NCBI RefSeq assembly: GCF_003056405.1
Contig: NZ_PYVZ01000015.1
Coordinates: forward strand, 1-64,000
From: Devosia indica
GTDB taxonomy: Bacteria > Pseudomonadota > Alphaproteobacteria > Rhizobiales > Devosiaceae
DNA: 64,000 nucleotides
Direction: 5' to 3'
In this document: piece after piece, positions 54,602 to 63,765 of the stretch
Position numbering within the stretch: position 1 is the stretch's first letter
Layout: every line of letters starts with the position of its first letter
The notes under the pieces: model-generated
Databases searched by the model: none
What the model saw: the letters and a program-made list of their open reading frames with translations, nothing else
What the model was told of the DNA's origin: nothing
Translations under genes and position numbers: made by a program

Positions 54602-57600
54602 AGCGGGCTGTTCTCGCAATTGCTGTCTTTTGTGCTCTCGCAGCCCAGGGCATGGTGCGCGCAGAGGATCTAAGCCTTGCAGAGCGCCTGCCTGTGCAGG
54701 AAAGGCTGATCGATTTAGGGCATCTCGATGGTGCGGCCGACGGCGTCTTCGGTCCGATGACGCGGGCAGCCATAGGGGCCTATCAGACGGCGCTCGGGCG
54801 CACCGAAACCGGAAATCTGAGTGGTGAGGAAGTCTCGACGCTGCTGGCTCCATTGCCGCTTGAGGGCTTCGACCTGCTCGACAATACAGACCTTGTCGGC
54901 GCCGACTACCGCAGCGGCATGTCCGACCCCAATCTCAGAAATATCGGGCTGGGCGCCTGTCAGGCCAGCTGCGCCTCCGAAACACGCTGCACGGCCTTCA
55001 CATATAATGTCGGCGCCAGGGTCTGCTTTCTCAAATACGACGCTCTTGGCCGTTCTGCATTCCCCGGCGCGGTCTCCGGAACCCGGCTGGCGTCAGGCCT
55101 TGCCGCAGGCGCTGGGGACGCGGCTGTAGCTGCGTTTGATCGGCTTGAAAATGTCGACCTGCCTCATAATGATTTCCGCTCCGGCATGTCGGAGCCGGCC
55201 CTCAAGGGCATCGATCTGGACGCCTGCGAAGCACAATGCGCCGATGACGGGCGCTGCGGGGCCTATACTTACAATAGCCCGGCCAAGGTCTGTTTCCTCA
55301 AATCTGCGGCGGCCGAGCCCGTCGGGTTTTCGGGTGCCTTTTCGGGCATCAAGCGCGCTGTAACTGTATCGAGCGTCGCCGACCTCTGGGTGCGCGATCC
55401 TTCGCGGCTCATGGACTGGGCACGTGAGACGATCGCCCGATACGCGCCGGAGACGCCCCCGCTGCGCTTCGACAGCCCCATCGGTGAACTGGCGGATCGC
55501 CCCATTCCCGGTCTTGGCCAGGATCCAGCCTATGATTTGAGCGTCCTGGCCGGCGAGGTCACGATTGTCTCCCCGGGCCAGGGCAATTGGGCCATCACCA
55601 GGCGCATGGGAGAAAACTTCGAGCATCTGGAGACAGATCGGCTGGTTTTGGGAGGACGGTATCGGGACTGGCTTGCGACCACCGCCGCATGGCGCGCCTC
55701 GTATTCTGACCAGAGCCGGTCTGAAGTCGGTGCCTTTGCGCCTCAGCTTGAGGCCATTATCGCCGAACTCGATAGTCGCCACGGAGAGGGCAATCCGCTG
55801 TCAGGCTATGTCAAGCTGGACCTCGCCCTGGCGCTTGGCCAGCTTTACGATGCGCGCCGGGAAAAGGAGCAGCGCGACACTCATCTGGAACGAACCGATC
55901 GGCTCAAGCGCGAGGCGTTCAGCGCCATGGCACGGGTCTATTCCGGCGCGCCCGAACTGGCGCGTATCCTGCATTTGCGGGCCGTCGCCGCCATCACCTC
56001 CGGCCTCCCCGATGGAGGCTATTGCAAGGATCGCGAAGCAAGCATGGCTTATTCTGCCGGGGCAAAACTTCTGGCCATGGCCGATGCCGGCGATTTATGG
56101 GTTGGCAATGCGCTGGCCGACGCTGCGGGCTGCGCTGAGGGCGAGGAACGGGTCGCACTGTTCGAGCAGGCGGCGCCCCTGCTCAGGGAAAGCGACAGTC
56201 AATATGCCGGGGTGCTGATGCAACTCGGGGTTGCGCGGGCCCAGGCCGGGGACCCCGAAGGGGCAAAAGCTGCGATCCTCAACGCCATGGCGCTCTACAG
56301 GGGCCAAGCCTATGCCAGTGCCTATGGCTGGATGCACAACTGGTTCGATCACTTCGACCTCGTTCAGGATCTCGGGCTTGAAGACGAAATCGATCTCATG
56401 TTCGCGCATCGTTTCGTTCAGGCCCTAAGCGATGGGCCGCAATCGAACCGGGCCGAAATGTCGAGCTATTTTGGCACCGCCAGGGAATTGGAGCGGCTCG
56501 GCCGGTTCGAGGTGGCTGACATGTTCTATGCTGCCATCGCCGGGGCATGGGATGGTGATCCGACCACGCCAGCCACGCTCATCACCGCCCAGGCCATCAA
56601 TGACCGCGACTACGCCGAGGCCGAGGCAATGGCGGCGCGCCTTCTCGCGCTTACCCCGCCCGGCTCCAACGCGGCGCTTCGGGTGGAATTCCTGTCCATG
56701 CTGGCGCAGGCCGCTCAACTGGCGGGCGAGTTCGAACGATCTGCGGACTATGCACAACAGGCTCTGGTCGAGATCGGCTCGGCCAATCTGGGTCAGGACC
56801 CTAAATTTGCCGAGGCTGTTCGCGTGCTTGAGGGGCAGATCACCGCAGCGCTGCAGGCGAGCGGGAGCGGCAGGCACATTGATGCTGCAATTGACGACTT
56901 TGCGAGGCGTCTCGAGGAAGCCTGCGCGACCGGCTATGCGGTTCCCGAATTGCCTGAGACCTTCGTGACCCAGGAGCTCGAGCGCAGTCTCTTCTTCCCC
57001 GAGCTGGCCGGCAAATATGCCCAGTGTGCCCACGCCCAGTTCGACCGGCGCTTCATGGTCGAGCAGGAATTCGGCTCGGTGGATGTGACCGGCATCGAGA
57101 GCTATTTCCGCACTCTGGTCGCACTGGGACAGACCGAGCAGGCCTGGACCGATTTCGCCCGCATTCTGGCCGTCGAGCCAGAGCCCCGCGAGCGGGAAGA
57201 GCATGATGGCTGGGCCATAAGGCGCAATCTCGAGCGTCTCAATGCAGCCACGCGTGCCGCCATTCTCGAGGGCGATACTGGTTTTGCCGGCAGGCTGGCG
57301 GAGGCGGTGATCGGACATGTTGAGGCGGTGCTGAATCATTTGATCGCACTCGACATGGCCCATGATGAAGTCGCGGCCTCGATCTTGATGCTCAAGACAC
57401 TGGGAGAGGAGGATCGCTTTATCCGCCTCGCAACAATCTTCGACAAGAACCGGGAAGAGCGGGAGATGGGCTATTCCTGCTATGGCGTTGTCTGCGACCT
57501 TGCCATCGAACTCAGGCAATCGCGGGGCGATCTGGCCGGCGTCGAGGACTATTCAGAGCGCCTCAATAACGGCCTCATCCTTTTTATGTCGGGCGCCAGT

Positions 57601-59406
57601 GCGGACTCAAGCGAGATGGAAGCCATCATGGCCGAGGCCGAGCAACTGGGCATAAAGGCCATGCGCATGGGCCTGCCTGCCACCGCCTTTGCCTATTTCT
57701 CGACCGCCGGGGCAGAGGTTGAGACGATCCTTGCAGACCCCTTGCCGCTCTCTTCTTTGAAGAAAGTGAGTGTCTCCGGGGCCTATGCCCAGGCGCTGGT
57801 TGCGACGGGTCGCGAGAAATCGGCCTTCCAGATCACGCGCCATTTGCTTTTGGCCGCGCGCGAGCGTGTCGCGGGTGCCGACGCATTTGCGGCCGATAGC
57901 CTTCTGAGTTGGTCGAACGAACTGGACGAGGTTCTTGAGGCATTTCTGGCCGTAGCGCCGGTTGGGGAAGGACAAGGGTTTAGCGCCGCGATTGCCCAGG
58001 ATGTGTTGTTCGCCGTCCAGTTCCTTCAGGCTTCGGGCACCTCGGCAACCCTGAGCGAGCTGGCTGCTCGTGGCGCTTCACCATCTTTGGGGACGCCCTA
58101 TCGCCAATATCTCGATGTCGTCCGGCAAATTGACGACTTGGTCGCTCAACTGGGGGAAGGCGGTTCAACCGCAGAGCTCACCCCGGCACTGGATCAACTG
58201 CGCTTCGAACGCCAGACCCTGGCCCAGACCATTGCGCAAGCAGACCCGGATTTCTTCCGGCTTGGGCGGCTGCAATTTGCTGACACCGAGGCTCTGTCGG
58301 CCGTTTTGCAGCAAGGCGAGGCGATTATGACGACCTATGCCCTGCGTGACGGGCTTGTGCGCGTCTGGGTTGATGAGGAAGGCCTTTATGCGGATCGGAG
58401 CGCGGTTGGCGCTGACGGGCTCGCGCAGATGGTGACGGACTTCCGTCAGAGCATTGTCGGGGACGGTTCGAGCAGCGTAAGGGCGGATCTGGCCTATGAA
58501 CTGCATGAGACGCTGATGGGCAGCTTGCTCGAGGGCAGGGCGCATATCCGCCACCTGACGTTTGTCCCCAATGGCGTGCTGGACGGTCTGCCACTGGCAG
58601 CGCTGATGACCGATCGACCCGCAAAGGACCTGCTCACGGGCGAAGAGCTGATGGATCCGGCTCTCCCCTGGCTGGTGAGGCGCCTTGACCTTGCGGCTTT
58701 GCCGTCCATGTCTGGCCTGGTTTCGCTCCGCTCGGGCATGGCCCCCTCAAGGGCGACAAGGGCATTCCTCGGTATCGGCAATCCGGACTATGGTTACACC
58801 GATCCTGTGCATGGCCCCCTGACGTCCCTGCCTGAGACTGAAGCTGAAGTGCGGTTCATCGGGGCCTTGCTCGGGGCCCAGAGCAGCAGGGATCTGCTGT
58901 TGCGTGAAGCGGCAACCGAGGCGAATGTGCGGGCCTTGCCGCTGGACCAGTACCGCATACTGACTTTCGCCACCCATGGATTTATCGCCGAGGGCCTGAC
59001 CGGTGCCACCGAGCCCGGGCTGGCTCTTTCGGGATCCACCCTGGAAGAGACCTTGTTCACGCGCTCCGATGTCATGGAGCTTGAACTCGATGCCGACCTT
59101 GTCATCCTTTCGGCCTGCAGCACGGCCAGCTCGGACGGCACCCCGGGGGCAGAAGGGCTTTCGGGCCTGGCCTCCGCCTTCTTCTATGCCGGAACCCGGG
59201 GCCTGCTGGTCACGCACTGGGATATCCCGAGCGGCCCCGCGCTCGATGTGACAACCGGAATGATCGAAGCGCGCAGCCTGGATGGGGCGGTGAGCTGGCC
59301 CCGGGCTCTGCAAAGCTCGATCCTTGAAATGCTGGACAATCCGCGTTCGCCATTGCATGCGCACCCGGTTTCTTGGGCCGGACATTTTCTGGTCAGCGCG
59401 CAATAG
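54583..59406 (+). CDS. Exported CHAT (caspase-like) protein with peptidoglycan-binding and PAN domains
   Basis: A 1607-residue protein. The likely start is TTG 54583 (five bases after gagg), giving a signal peptide (LLKRAVLAIAVFCALAAQGMVRA). Domains in order: peptidoglycan-binding type 1 (about 33-85: LIDLGHLDGAADGVFGPMTR), two PAN/Apple-like domains with spaced cysteines (about 100-165 and 180-245: ACQASCASETRCTAFTYN, ACEAQCADDGRCGAYTYN), a long helical TPR-like region (about 330-1260) and a C-terminal CHAT domain (about 1310-1605). The CHAT dyad is His1465 (FATHGF) and Cys1512 (LSACST), both intact. CHAT proteins are caspase-like peptidases or their relatives. The periplasmic location and wall-binding module are unusual for the family. 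Confidence 0.85.
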   Translation: MAARLLKRAVLAIAVFCALAAQGMVRAEDLSLAERLPVQERLIDLGHLDGAADGVFGPMTRAAIGAYQTALGRTETGNLSGEEVSTLLAPLPLEGFDLLDNTDLVGADYRSGMSDPNLRNIGLGACQASCASETRCTAFTYNVGARVCFLKYDALGRSAFPGAVSGTRLASGLAAGAGDAAVAAFDRLENVDLPHNDFRSGMSEPALKGIDLDACEAQCADDGRCGAYTYNSPAKVCFLKSAAAEPVGFSGAFSGIKRAVTVSSVADLWVRDPSRLMDWARETIARYAPETPPLRFDSPIGELADRPIPGLGQDPAYDLSVLAGEVTIVSPGQGNWAITRRMGENFEHLETDRLVLGGRYRDWLATTAAWRASYSDQSRSEVGAFAPQLEAIIAELDSRHGEGNPLSGYVKLDLALALGQLYDARREKEQRDTHLERTDRLKREAFSAMARVYSGAPELARILHLRAVAAITSGLPDGGYCKDREASMAYSAGAKLLAMADAGDLWVGNALADAAGCAEGEERVALFEQAAPLLRESDSQYAGVLMQLGVARAQAGDPEGAKAAILNAMALYRGQAYASAYGWMHNWFDHFDLVQDLGLEDEIDLMFAHRFVQALSDGPQSNRAEMSSYFGTARELERLGRFEVADMFYAAIAGAWDGDPTTPATLITAQAINDRDYAEAEAMAARLLALTPPGSNAALRVEFLSMLAQAAQLAGEFERSADYAQQALVEIGSANLGQDPKFAEAVRVLEGQITAALQASGSGRHIDAAIDDFARRLEEACATGYAVPELPETFVTQELERSLFFPELAGKYAQCAHAQFDRRFMVEQEFGSVDVTGIESYFRTLVALGQTEQAWTDFARILAVEPEPREREEHDGWAIRRNLERLNAATRAAILEGDTGFAGRLAEAVIGHVEAVLNHLIALDMAHDEVAASILMLKTLGEEDRFIRLATIFDKNREEREMGYSCYGVVCDLAIELRQSRGDLAGVEDYSERLNNGLILFMSGASADSSEMEAIMAEAEQLGIKAMRMGLPATAFAYFSTAGAEVETILADPLPLSSLKKVSVSGAYAQALVATGREKSAFQITRHLLLAARERVAGADAFAADSLLSWSNELDEVLEAFLAVAPVGEGQGFSAAIAQDVLFAVQFLQASGTSATLSELAARGASPSLGTPYRQYLDVVRQIDDLVAQLGEGGSTAELTPALDQLRFERQTLAQTIAQADPDFFRLGRLQFADTEALSAVLQQGEAIMTTYALRDGLVRVWVDEEGLYADRSAVGADGLAQMVTDFRQSIVGDGSSSVRADLAYELHETLMGSLLEGRAHIRHLTFVPNGVLDGLPLAALMTDRPAKDLLTGEELMDPALPWLVRRLDLAALPSMSGLVSLRSGMAPSRATRAFLGIGNPDYGYTDPVHGPLTSLPETEAEVRFIGALLGAQSSRDLLLREAATEANVRALPLDQYRILTFATHGFIAEGLTGATEPGLALSGSTLEETLFTRSDVMELELDADLVILSACSTASSDGTPGAEGLSGLASAFFYAGTRGLLVTHWDIPSGPALDVTTGMIEARSLDGAVSWPRALQSSILEMLDNPRSPLHAHPVSWAGHFLVSAQ

Positions 59407-60043
59407 GGTAGCCCCAGAAGCGTGATCGGGCATTCGGCTCTGGAGTGCCATGGCAGTAAGGGCTGGGTAATTAAGGTCGTGGTTCTCACGAGGAACGCCA
59501 CTCCTGTGCTCGCGCCGATTCCATGGCACGAGGGCGCCCGATCCTTGTGCGTGTGCCTTAGACGCCCGACTTGAATGTCGCCGGCACCCGGGGAAGGGCG
59601 TTCTCTAGAGTTTCGACTGCGTTGCCTTGTCCAGGGCCAGCGGAGCAAACGCGAGACATGCGCCTCCGTTTTCCCATATTAACCATGCGATCGAGGAGTG
59701 CTGGAACGAAGGCGGAACCTTGGGCAGTGTGAGCAATGCCGGATCGATGATCGATTCGGACTGGCCGGGCCGCTTAAGCGGCCGCCGATCCGCGCCAACG
59801 GACCGACGGCCTGACCACATCAACCTGACGCAACAGGTGCAATATGGCTGAGGCCAATCCTAGCGGGACGCGCGTCCCGCACAATCGCTGCCACTATACG
59901 GCAAGCGCTTTTCCCCACCCGATCACGTGTTTGATGGCGTCTCTGGCGCCGATGCGGCGCATTTAAGCGGCGCTCCTCGAACTCACACCTCTTGTTTCTG
60001 TCGATCAGGCGCGAACCGTTCGGGTTCGCGCGGGAGAAGTTCA
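59407..60043. other. Palindrome-rich gene-free gap
   Basis: No convincing gene in 637 bp. It contains a 16-bp palindrome GGCCGCTTAAGCGGCC (59768-59783) and an 18-bp palindrome GCGGGACGCGCGTCCCGC (59863-59880), then the stem-loop at 60009-60031. These may include the terminator of the CHAT unit and the promoter of the next unit, but no promoter boxes stand out. Confidence 0.5.
60009..60031 (+). promoter_or_regulatory. Stem-loop adjoining the ribosome site of the GIY-YIG gene
   Basis: A perfect 9-bp stem (GCGCGAACC / GGTTCGCGC) with the loop gttcg ends just before the gggaga ribosome site. It could block translation, act as a protein-binding site, or be a terminator of upstream transcription. 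Confidence 0.5.
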
Positions 60044-60934
60044 TTGTCTTTTCTGTCCATGCATTCCGCCTTTTCCGCCATCAGCTATTTCGGCGATGAC
60101 GAGCGTCCCCTGGTGCCCTCCGTTCTGCACGTGCCCGGGGCGCACCGGGCCGATCTCAGCCGGCTGCGCGTCACCGGTCCGGCCGTCTATCTGGCCCTCT
60201 ATGCCGATGGCATTCACGCCTATGTCGGGGTCAGCGGCGATTATCCGTCCCGGGCCGGCGAAAGCCCGCATCTTAATTGGCATGGCGCGCTCGAACAGGT
60301 CTTCGTCATCACCGAAGCCCAGGACCGCTGGACCCTGGACGAGGCTCGCGCGGCCGAGCGGATTGTCTGGGAAAGCCTCAACGAAGTCTGTGGCTATGTG
60401 ACACTGGGGCAAATCCCGCTGGGCGCCCCTGTCGCCGATCGCTATGCCCAGCTCCGGATGTTCTGCGGCCGGGCGCTGCAGCTCATTGCCGCCAGCGGTC
60501 ATGCCCTGACCAATATTCCCGATGCCGCCCTGCTGGTCGGCGCAACCGGAAATAGTGACATTCTCGGGGATGATCTGCCCGGTCTCTACGAAGGTGTGCT
60601 GCACGAGTTCGTCGGCAAGAACATTGCCGCACAGGCCGTCGAAGGCCCGGACGGTGACTGGACACTACTTGCCGGCAGTGAGGTCTGGAGCACGCCGGTG
60701 CGGTCGGCCGGTCAACTGGTCCGGGTCCGGCATGAAAGCCTTCTCTATTCTGGCTGCATCGAACCCCATCCCACCGATCCACGGTTGCTCGTGACGCGCC
60801 GGCATCTGCATTTCTCCTCGGCCAGCGGTGCCGCGCTCTTTGTGGCCGGTTCCAAGGGCTATGGTCCGGCCGGCTGGCGCCGTCTGTGCATGGTGCGCAA
60901 TGGCGTGCCCGGGCCGTTGCCGCGCCAGCCCTAG
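60044..60934 (+). CDS. GIY-YIG-like nuclease with C-terminal DUF4357-like domain
   Basis: A 296-residue protein. TTG 60044 follows GGAGA by seven bases; ATG 60059 is an alternative. The first 130 residues resemble a GIY-YIG fold: AVYLALYADG in place of GIY, then AYVGVSGDYPSRAGE with the Tyr and Arg, and ARAAERIVWESLN with the Glu. Near the C-terminus RHLHFSSASGAALFVAGSKGYGPAGWRRL matches the ending of DUF4357 domains, which often accompany GIY-YIG. Likely a DNA or RNA nuclease or a nucleic-acid-binding adaptor. It starts a three-gene unit with a soluble FtsH-like protease. The fold call is by motif only. Confidence 0.6.
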   Translation: MSFLSMHSAFSAISYFGDDERPLVPSVLHVPGAHRADLSRLRVTGPAVYLALYADGIHAYVGVSGDYPSRAGESPHLNWHGALEQVFVITEAQDRWTLDEARAAERIVWESLNEVCGYVTLGQIPLGAPVADRYAQLRMFCGRALQLIAASGHALTNIPDAALLVGATGNSDILGDDLPGLYEGVLHEFVGKNIAAQAVEGPDGDWTLLAGSEVWSTPVRSAGQLVRVRHESLLYSGCIEPHPTDPRLLVTRRHLHFSSASGAALFVAGSKGYGPAGWRRLCMVRNGVPGPLPRQP

Positions 60935-61019
60935 TCGGCCGCGGAACACCGGCCGCATCGTCATTTCCATTTTCATCTGCATCGCGTGTGCCGCCCAATC
61001 GCAGACGCCCAGGACTCCT

Positions 61020-62930
61020 ATGCCCCATTCCCATCAAACGCCCGACCACCAAGTCAATCCACCCGTAGATCCAGATGTCCTGGTCAGACAGATCGCGGAT
61101 CACTTCTGCGCTGCCATGCTCGAAGCCGCCCTGCCCAATGGCCTTGGCACCGGGCTTGCAGGCAACCGACCCATTGTCGTCATTCTCCAGGTGCCTGGCG
61201 CCGACTGGGTCGACTACTTCGAAGAGTATTTGCGCAAGGCCTATCCCGGGGCCCTTGTCGTGGCGCGCCATGATGACTCGAGCCGGGGGCTGGCGGGCTG
61301 GAACAGCCAGACTCTCATGCCTTTCCTGCACAGCCGTGCGGTCGTCGGTGTCTCGCACAATCCCGAAAGCCTGCTGCCTGGTCTTCTGCTCGAGACTGCT
61401 GACCACTTTGTCGTGCTGGAAAAGCCCGACTATCCTATGGTGCGGGACAGCATCATCGATCTCACCGCCGCCATGCCGCGCCGGCTCAAGGCGAACGATC
61501 TTGCGGGTCTCGATGCCGGCCAGCTGCTGGCAGCCCTGCGTCCGGCCACCAGCGCCGGGACGATGGCCAAGCGCATATCGGCCATTGCCGCGCGCCAGCA
61601 GGCGGCGCTCCAAATTCCTGATGCGCCGCCGATCGATGCCCTCTGCCTGCCCCCCGCCGTGGCCGACTGGGCCCAAAGGGTGGTCGTCAATCTGCCTAAG
61701 GGCGACATTGCCGGGCTCGAGCACACCCTGATCTCGGGTCCCCCGGGCACCGGCAAGACTTTGCTGGCCCGTTCCCTGGCCGCGTCCGCCCACCTGCCCC
61801 TGGTCACGACCAATGCCGCCAACTGGCTGCAGTCCGGCAAGGGTCATCTCAGTGATGTGCTGTCGGCACAGGCCGACTTCTTTTCAGAGCTCGGGCGGGC
61901 CGCGCCCGCCATCGGGGTGATCGACGAGCTCGACTCCGTACCCAATCGCAGGGATTTGCGCGGAGACTATGATCCCTGGTGGATCAGTCTCACCAATGCC
62001 CTTTTGACTGCGATCGACCAGTTGGTCGCCTCCGGAAAACCGGTGTTGTTGATTGGTATCACCAATCACTGTGAGCGGCTTGATCCGGCCCTGGTCCGCG
62101 CCGGGCGCCTGGGGTTGCATCTGACGCTGCCGCCGCCACAGTCGGCTGGTCAGCGCCTAAAAATGCTGCAGCTGCATCTGCCCGATCCTCTCAACGCGGA
62201 CGAACTTTCTGTGCTGCTGCCCTATCTGGGTCATCAGACCCAGGCGGAGCTCGGCCAGATTGCCGTCCGGGCAAAGGCCAGGGCCGCCGAAGAGGGCGCG
62301 TCCCTTAATACCGACCATTTGCGGTCTGTCCTTGCCCCGCCCGAGACCCGGCCTGAGGACCTGCGCCGCGCGGTGGCGCTGCATGAGGCAGGTCACGCAG
62401 TCATGGCCATTCATCTGGGGCGCCCGGTGCATATGGTCTCGATCGTGCCTGGCGAGGGACATGAGGGCGCGACAGACTTCGACGAAGCGCCGGGTGGTTT
62501 CGTCACTGCCAATGTCATCGAGGACAATATTCGCATCCTCCTGGGCGGTCGGGCGGCCGACATGCTGGCAGGTTGCGGGGCCAATTCCGGCGCCCGTGCG
62601 GATATCTCCCGGGCCGCTGAGCTCATCCATGACGCCTGTTTCGAGCTCTTTCTTTATGGGCCCACCCGGCAATGGGCCGGGCCCGGGGCCGAATTCAAAG
62701 ACCGCCGGCGTCTGGTCGAGGAGCGGCTTGGCCGCCTTCTCGATGAGACCCTGTCTATCCTGACGCCACTGCGTCCGGCACTTGAAGCGGTCGCTGAAGC
62801 ACTCCTCGCCCGCTCAGTTCTCACCGCCTCCGACCTAGAGGCGGTGCTTGGTGCGCTCCACCCCGCCCCCGATCCCGGTCCTAAGGCCCCCAAGGGCCAC
62901 CAGACCGCCCAAGACCCTTCCCATTCTTAA
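61020..62930 (+). CDS. Soluble FtsH-like AAA+ ATPase / M41 zinc metalloprotease
   Basis: A 636-residue protein from ATG 61020. The AAA+ domain has Walker A GPPGTGKT (240-247), Walker B GVIDELD and the second-region arginine in RAGRLGLHL. The M41 domain has the zinc motif HEAGH (455-459) and the third ligand Asp in GARADISRA. The C-terminus is helical, then a proline-rich tail. Unlike FtsH it has no membrane helix: residues 1-200 form a soluble domain (IVVILQVPGADWVDYFEEYL, RAVVGVSHNPES) that I do not recognise. It should be a cytoplasmic ATP-driven protease with its own substrate-recognition domain. The gene is 85 bp after the GIY-YIG gene and 18 bp before the next gene. Confidence 0.88.
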   Translation: MPHSHQTPDHQVNPPVDPDVLVRQIADHFCAAMLEAALPNGLGTGLAGNRPIVVILQVPGADWVDYFEEYLRKAYPGALVVARHDDSSRGLAGWNSQTLMPFLHSRAVVGVSHNPESLLPGLLLETADHFVVLEKPDYPMVRDSIIDLTAAMPRRLKANDLAGLDAGQLLAALRPATSAGTMAKRISAIAARQQAALQIPDAPPIDALCLPPAVADWAQRVVVNLPKGDIAGLEHTLISGPPGTGKTLLARSLAASAHLPLVTTNAANWLQSGKGHLSDVLSAQADFFSELGRAAPAIGVIDELDSVPNRRDLRGDYDPWWISLTNALLTAIDQLVASGKPVLLIGITNHCERLDPALVRAGRLGLHLTLPPPQSAGQRLKMLQLHLPDPLNADELSVLLPYLGHQTQAELGQIAVRAKARAAEEGASLNTDHLRSVLAPPETRPEDLRRAVALHEAGHAVMAIHLGRPVHMVSIVPGEGHEGATDFDEAPGGFVTANVIEDNIRILLGGRAADMLAGCGANSGARADISRAAELIHDACFELFLYGPTRQWAGPGAEFKDRRRLVEERLGRLLDETLSILTPLRPALEAVAEALLARSVLTASDLEAVLGALHPAPDPGPKAPKGHQTAQDPSHS

Positions 62931-62948
62931 AAAAAAAGGCACCTCACC

Positions 62949-63353
62949 ATGGTCATTCTCCCCCCCTTCGATATTGGCATCGCCCAACAAAGCGGCACCA
63001 TCGGACTTATGGATGTCGACCGCCTTGTTGACGTCGAGCCCGAGCAGTTGAGCGAGGCGATGCGCCGCAAGATCGATGCCGCCCGCAAATCGGTCCAGCG
63101 CCTTCGGGCCGGCTGGCGCCCCGGGCCAGATACACTTGAAATCTCACCGCGCCTCCATGACTGGCGCTTTATTCAGGTCGCGCCCCGCGCCACGGTTCTG
63201 GCCGGGACCGTGGTCGGTCATCCGCGTCTTGGGGACCGTCCCTGGGTTCAGACGTCCTACCTTATCGGGCTCGATGCCACCCATCTCAAATGGGCGCGCA
63301 CCCTGTCGAGGTTCTATGTACTTGGGGAGCCCTCGAGCTATCCGGTGGGATAG
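62949..63353 (+). CDS. Small protein resembling DUF6634
   Basis: A 134-residue protein, 18 bp after the protease gene. The text ARKSVQRLRAGWRPGPDTLEIS, then LHDWRFIQV, LAGTVVGHPRLGDRPWVQTSYL and WARTLSRFYVLG has the layout I associate with DUF6634, small alphaproteobacterial proteins of unknown function. No signal peptide or membrane helix. Spacing suggests co-expression with the AAA+/M41 protease, for example as adaptor or substrate. Confidence 0.55.
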   Translation: MVILPPFDIGIAQQSGTIGLMDVDRLVDVEPEQLSEAMRRKIDAARKSVQRLRAGWRPGPDTLEISPRLHDWRFIQVAPRATVLAGTVVGHPRLGDRPWVQTSYLIGLDATHLKWARTLSRFYVLGEPSSYPVG

Positions 63354-63765
63354 CAGGGCCCGCAAAGGGAGCGGCAAGGACTACGGTGGCCTGACTCATA
63401 ATGACGACTATCTCGTAATGTCAGGCAATGTTCCGCGTACTGGACCAACGCATAGTTCGCCATGATCTTCGCGCTACCGCCACGTTCCGCCTGTCCGACC
63501 GAATCGGCCCGACCGATTGGACTTTCGGGTATCTCGCCCTTTTCCCACCTCCGGGCAAACTCGGCGCTCAATGTGGTCTTCTCTTGGAAGGCTTGCAATG
63601 ATAAACTAGATCGCACTTTATTGAGAGCCTCATGCGGGGCCGACATCCATCTATGGCTCTTAACGGTTGCACCGGTCGGCATTGCCTGTGCAACGCAAAA
63701 CTGGTGGTCTTGATGCCCCTCTTTTTTCTGGGATTGGCCATGGCGGCCTGGGGTGCCGTGACACA
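63354..63765. other. Gene-free stretch with a possible IS66 transposase remnant
   Basis: No intact gene. On the minus strand around 63400-63520 the frame reads IPESPIGRAD, then KIMANYALVQYAEHCLTLRDS. This loosely follows the IS66 TnpC pattern PIERGxPGPGLLAHxxxxKYADHLPLYRQS. The rest of that frame is unrelated, so at most a small decayed fragment. The remainder shows nothing I can name. Confidence 0.3.

Noticed and set aside
53613..59406. Type III-E CRISPR-associated TPR-CHAT (craspase)
   Set aside because: The protein has CHAT and TPR-like parts, but also a signal peptide, wall-binding and PAN domains, and there is no Cas7-11 gene or repeat array nearby.
60483..61847. 454-codon minus-strand open frame
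   Set aside because: Antisense to the GIY-YIG and AAA+/M41 genes, which have clear motifs in the plus strand.
61020..62930. Housekeeping ftsH
   Set aside because: No membrane helices, a different N-terminal domain and an accessory context; FtsH is an inner-membrane protein.
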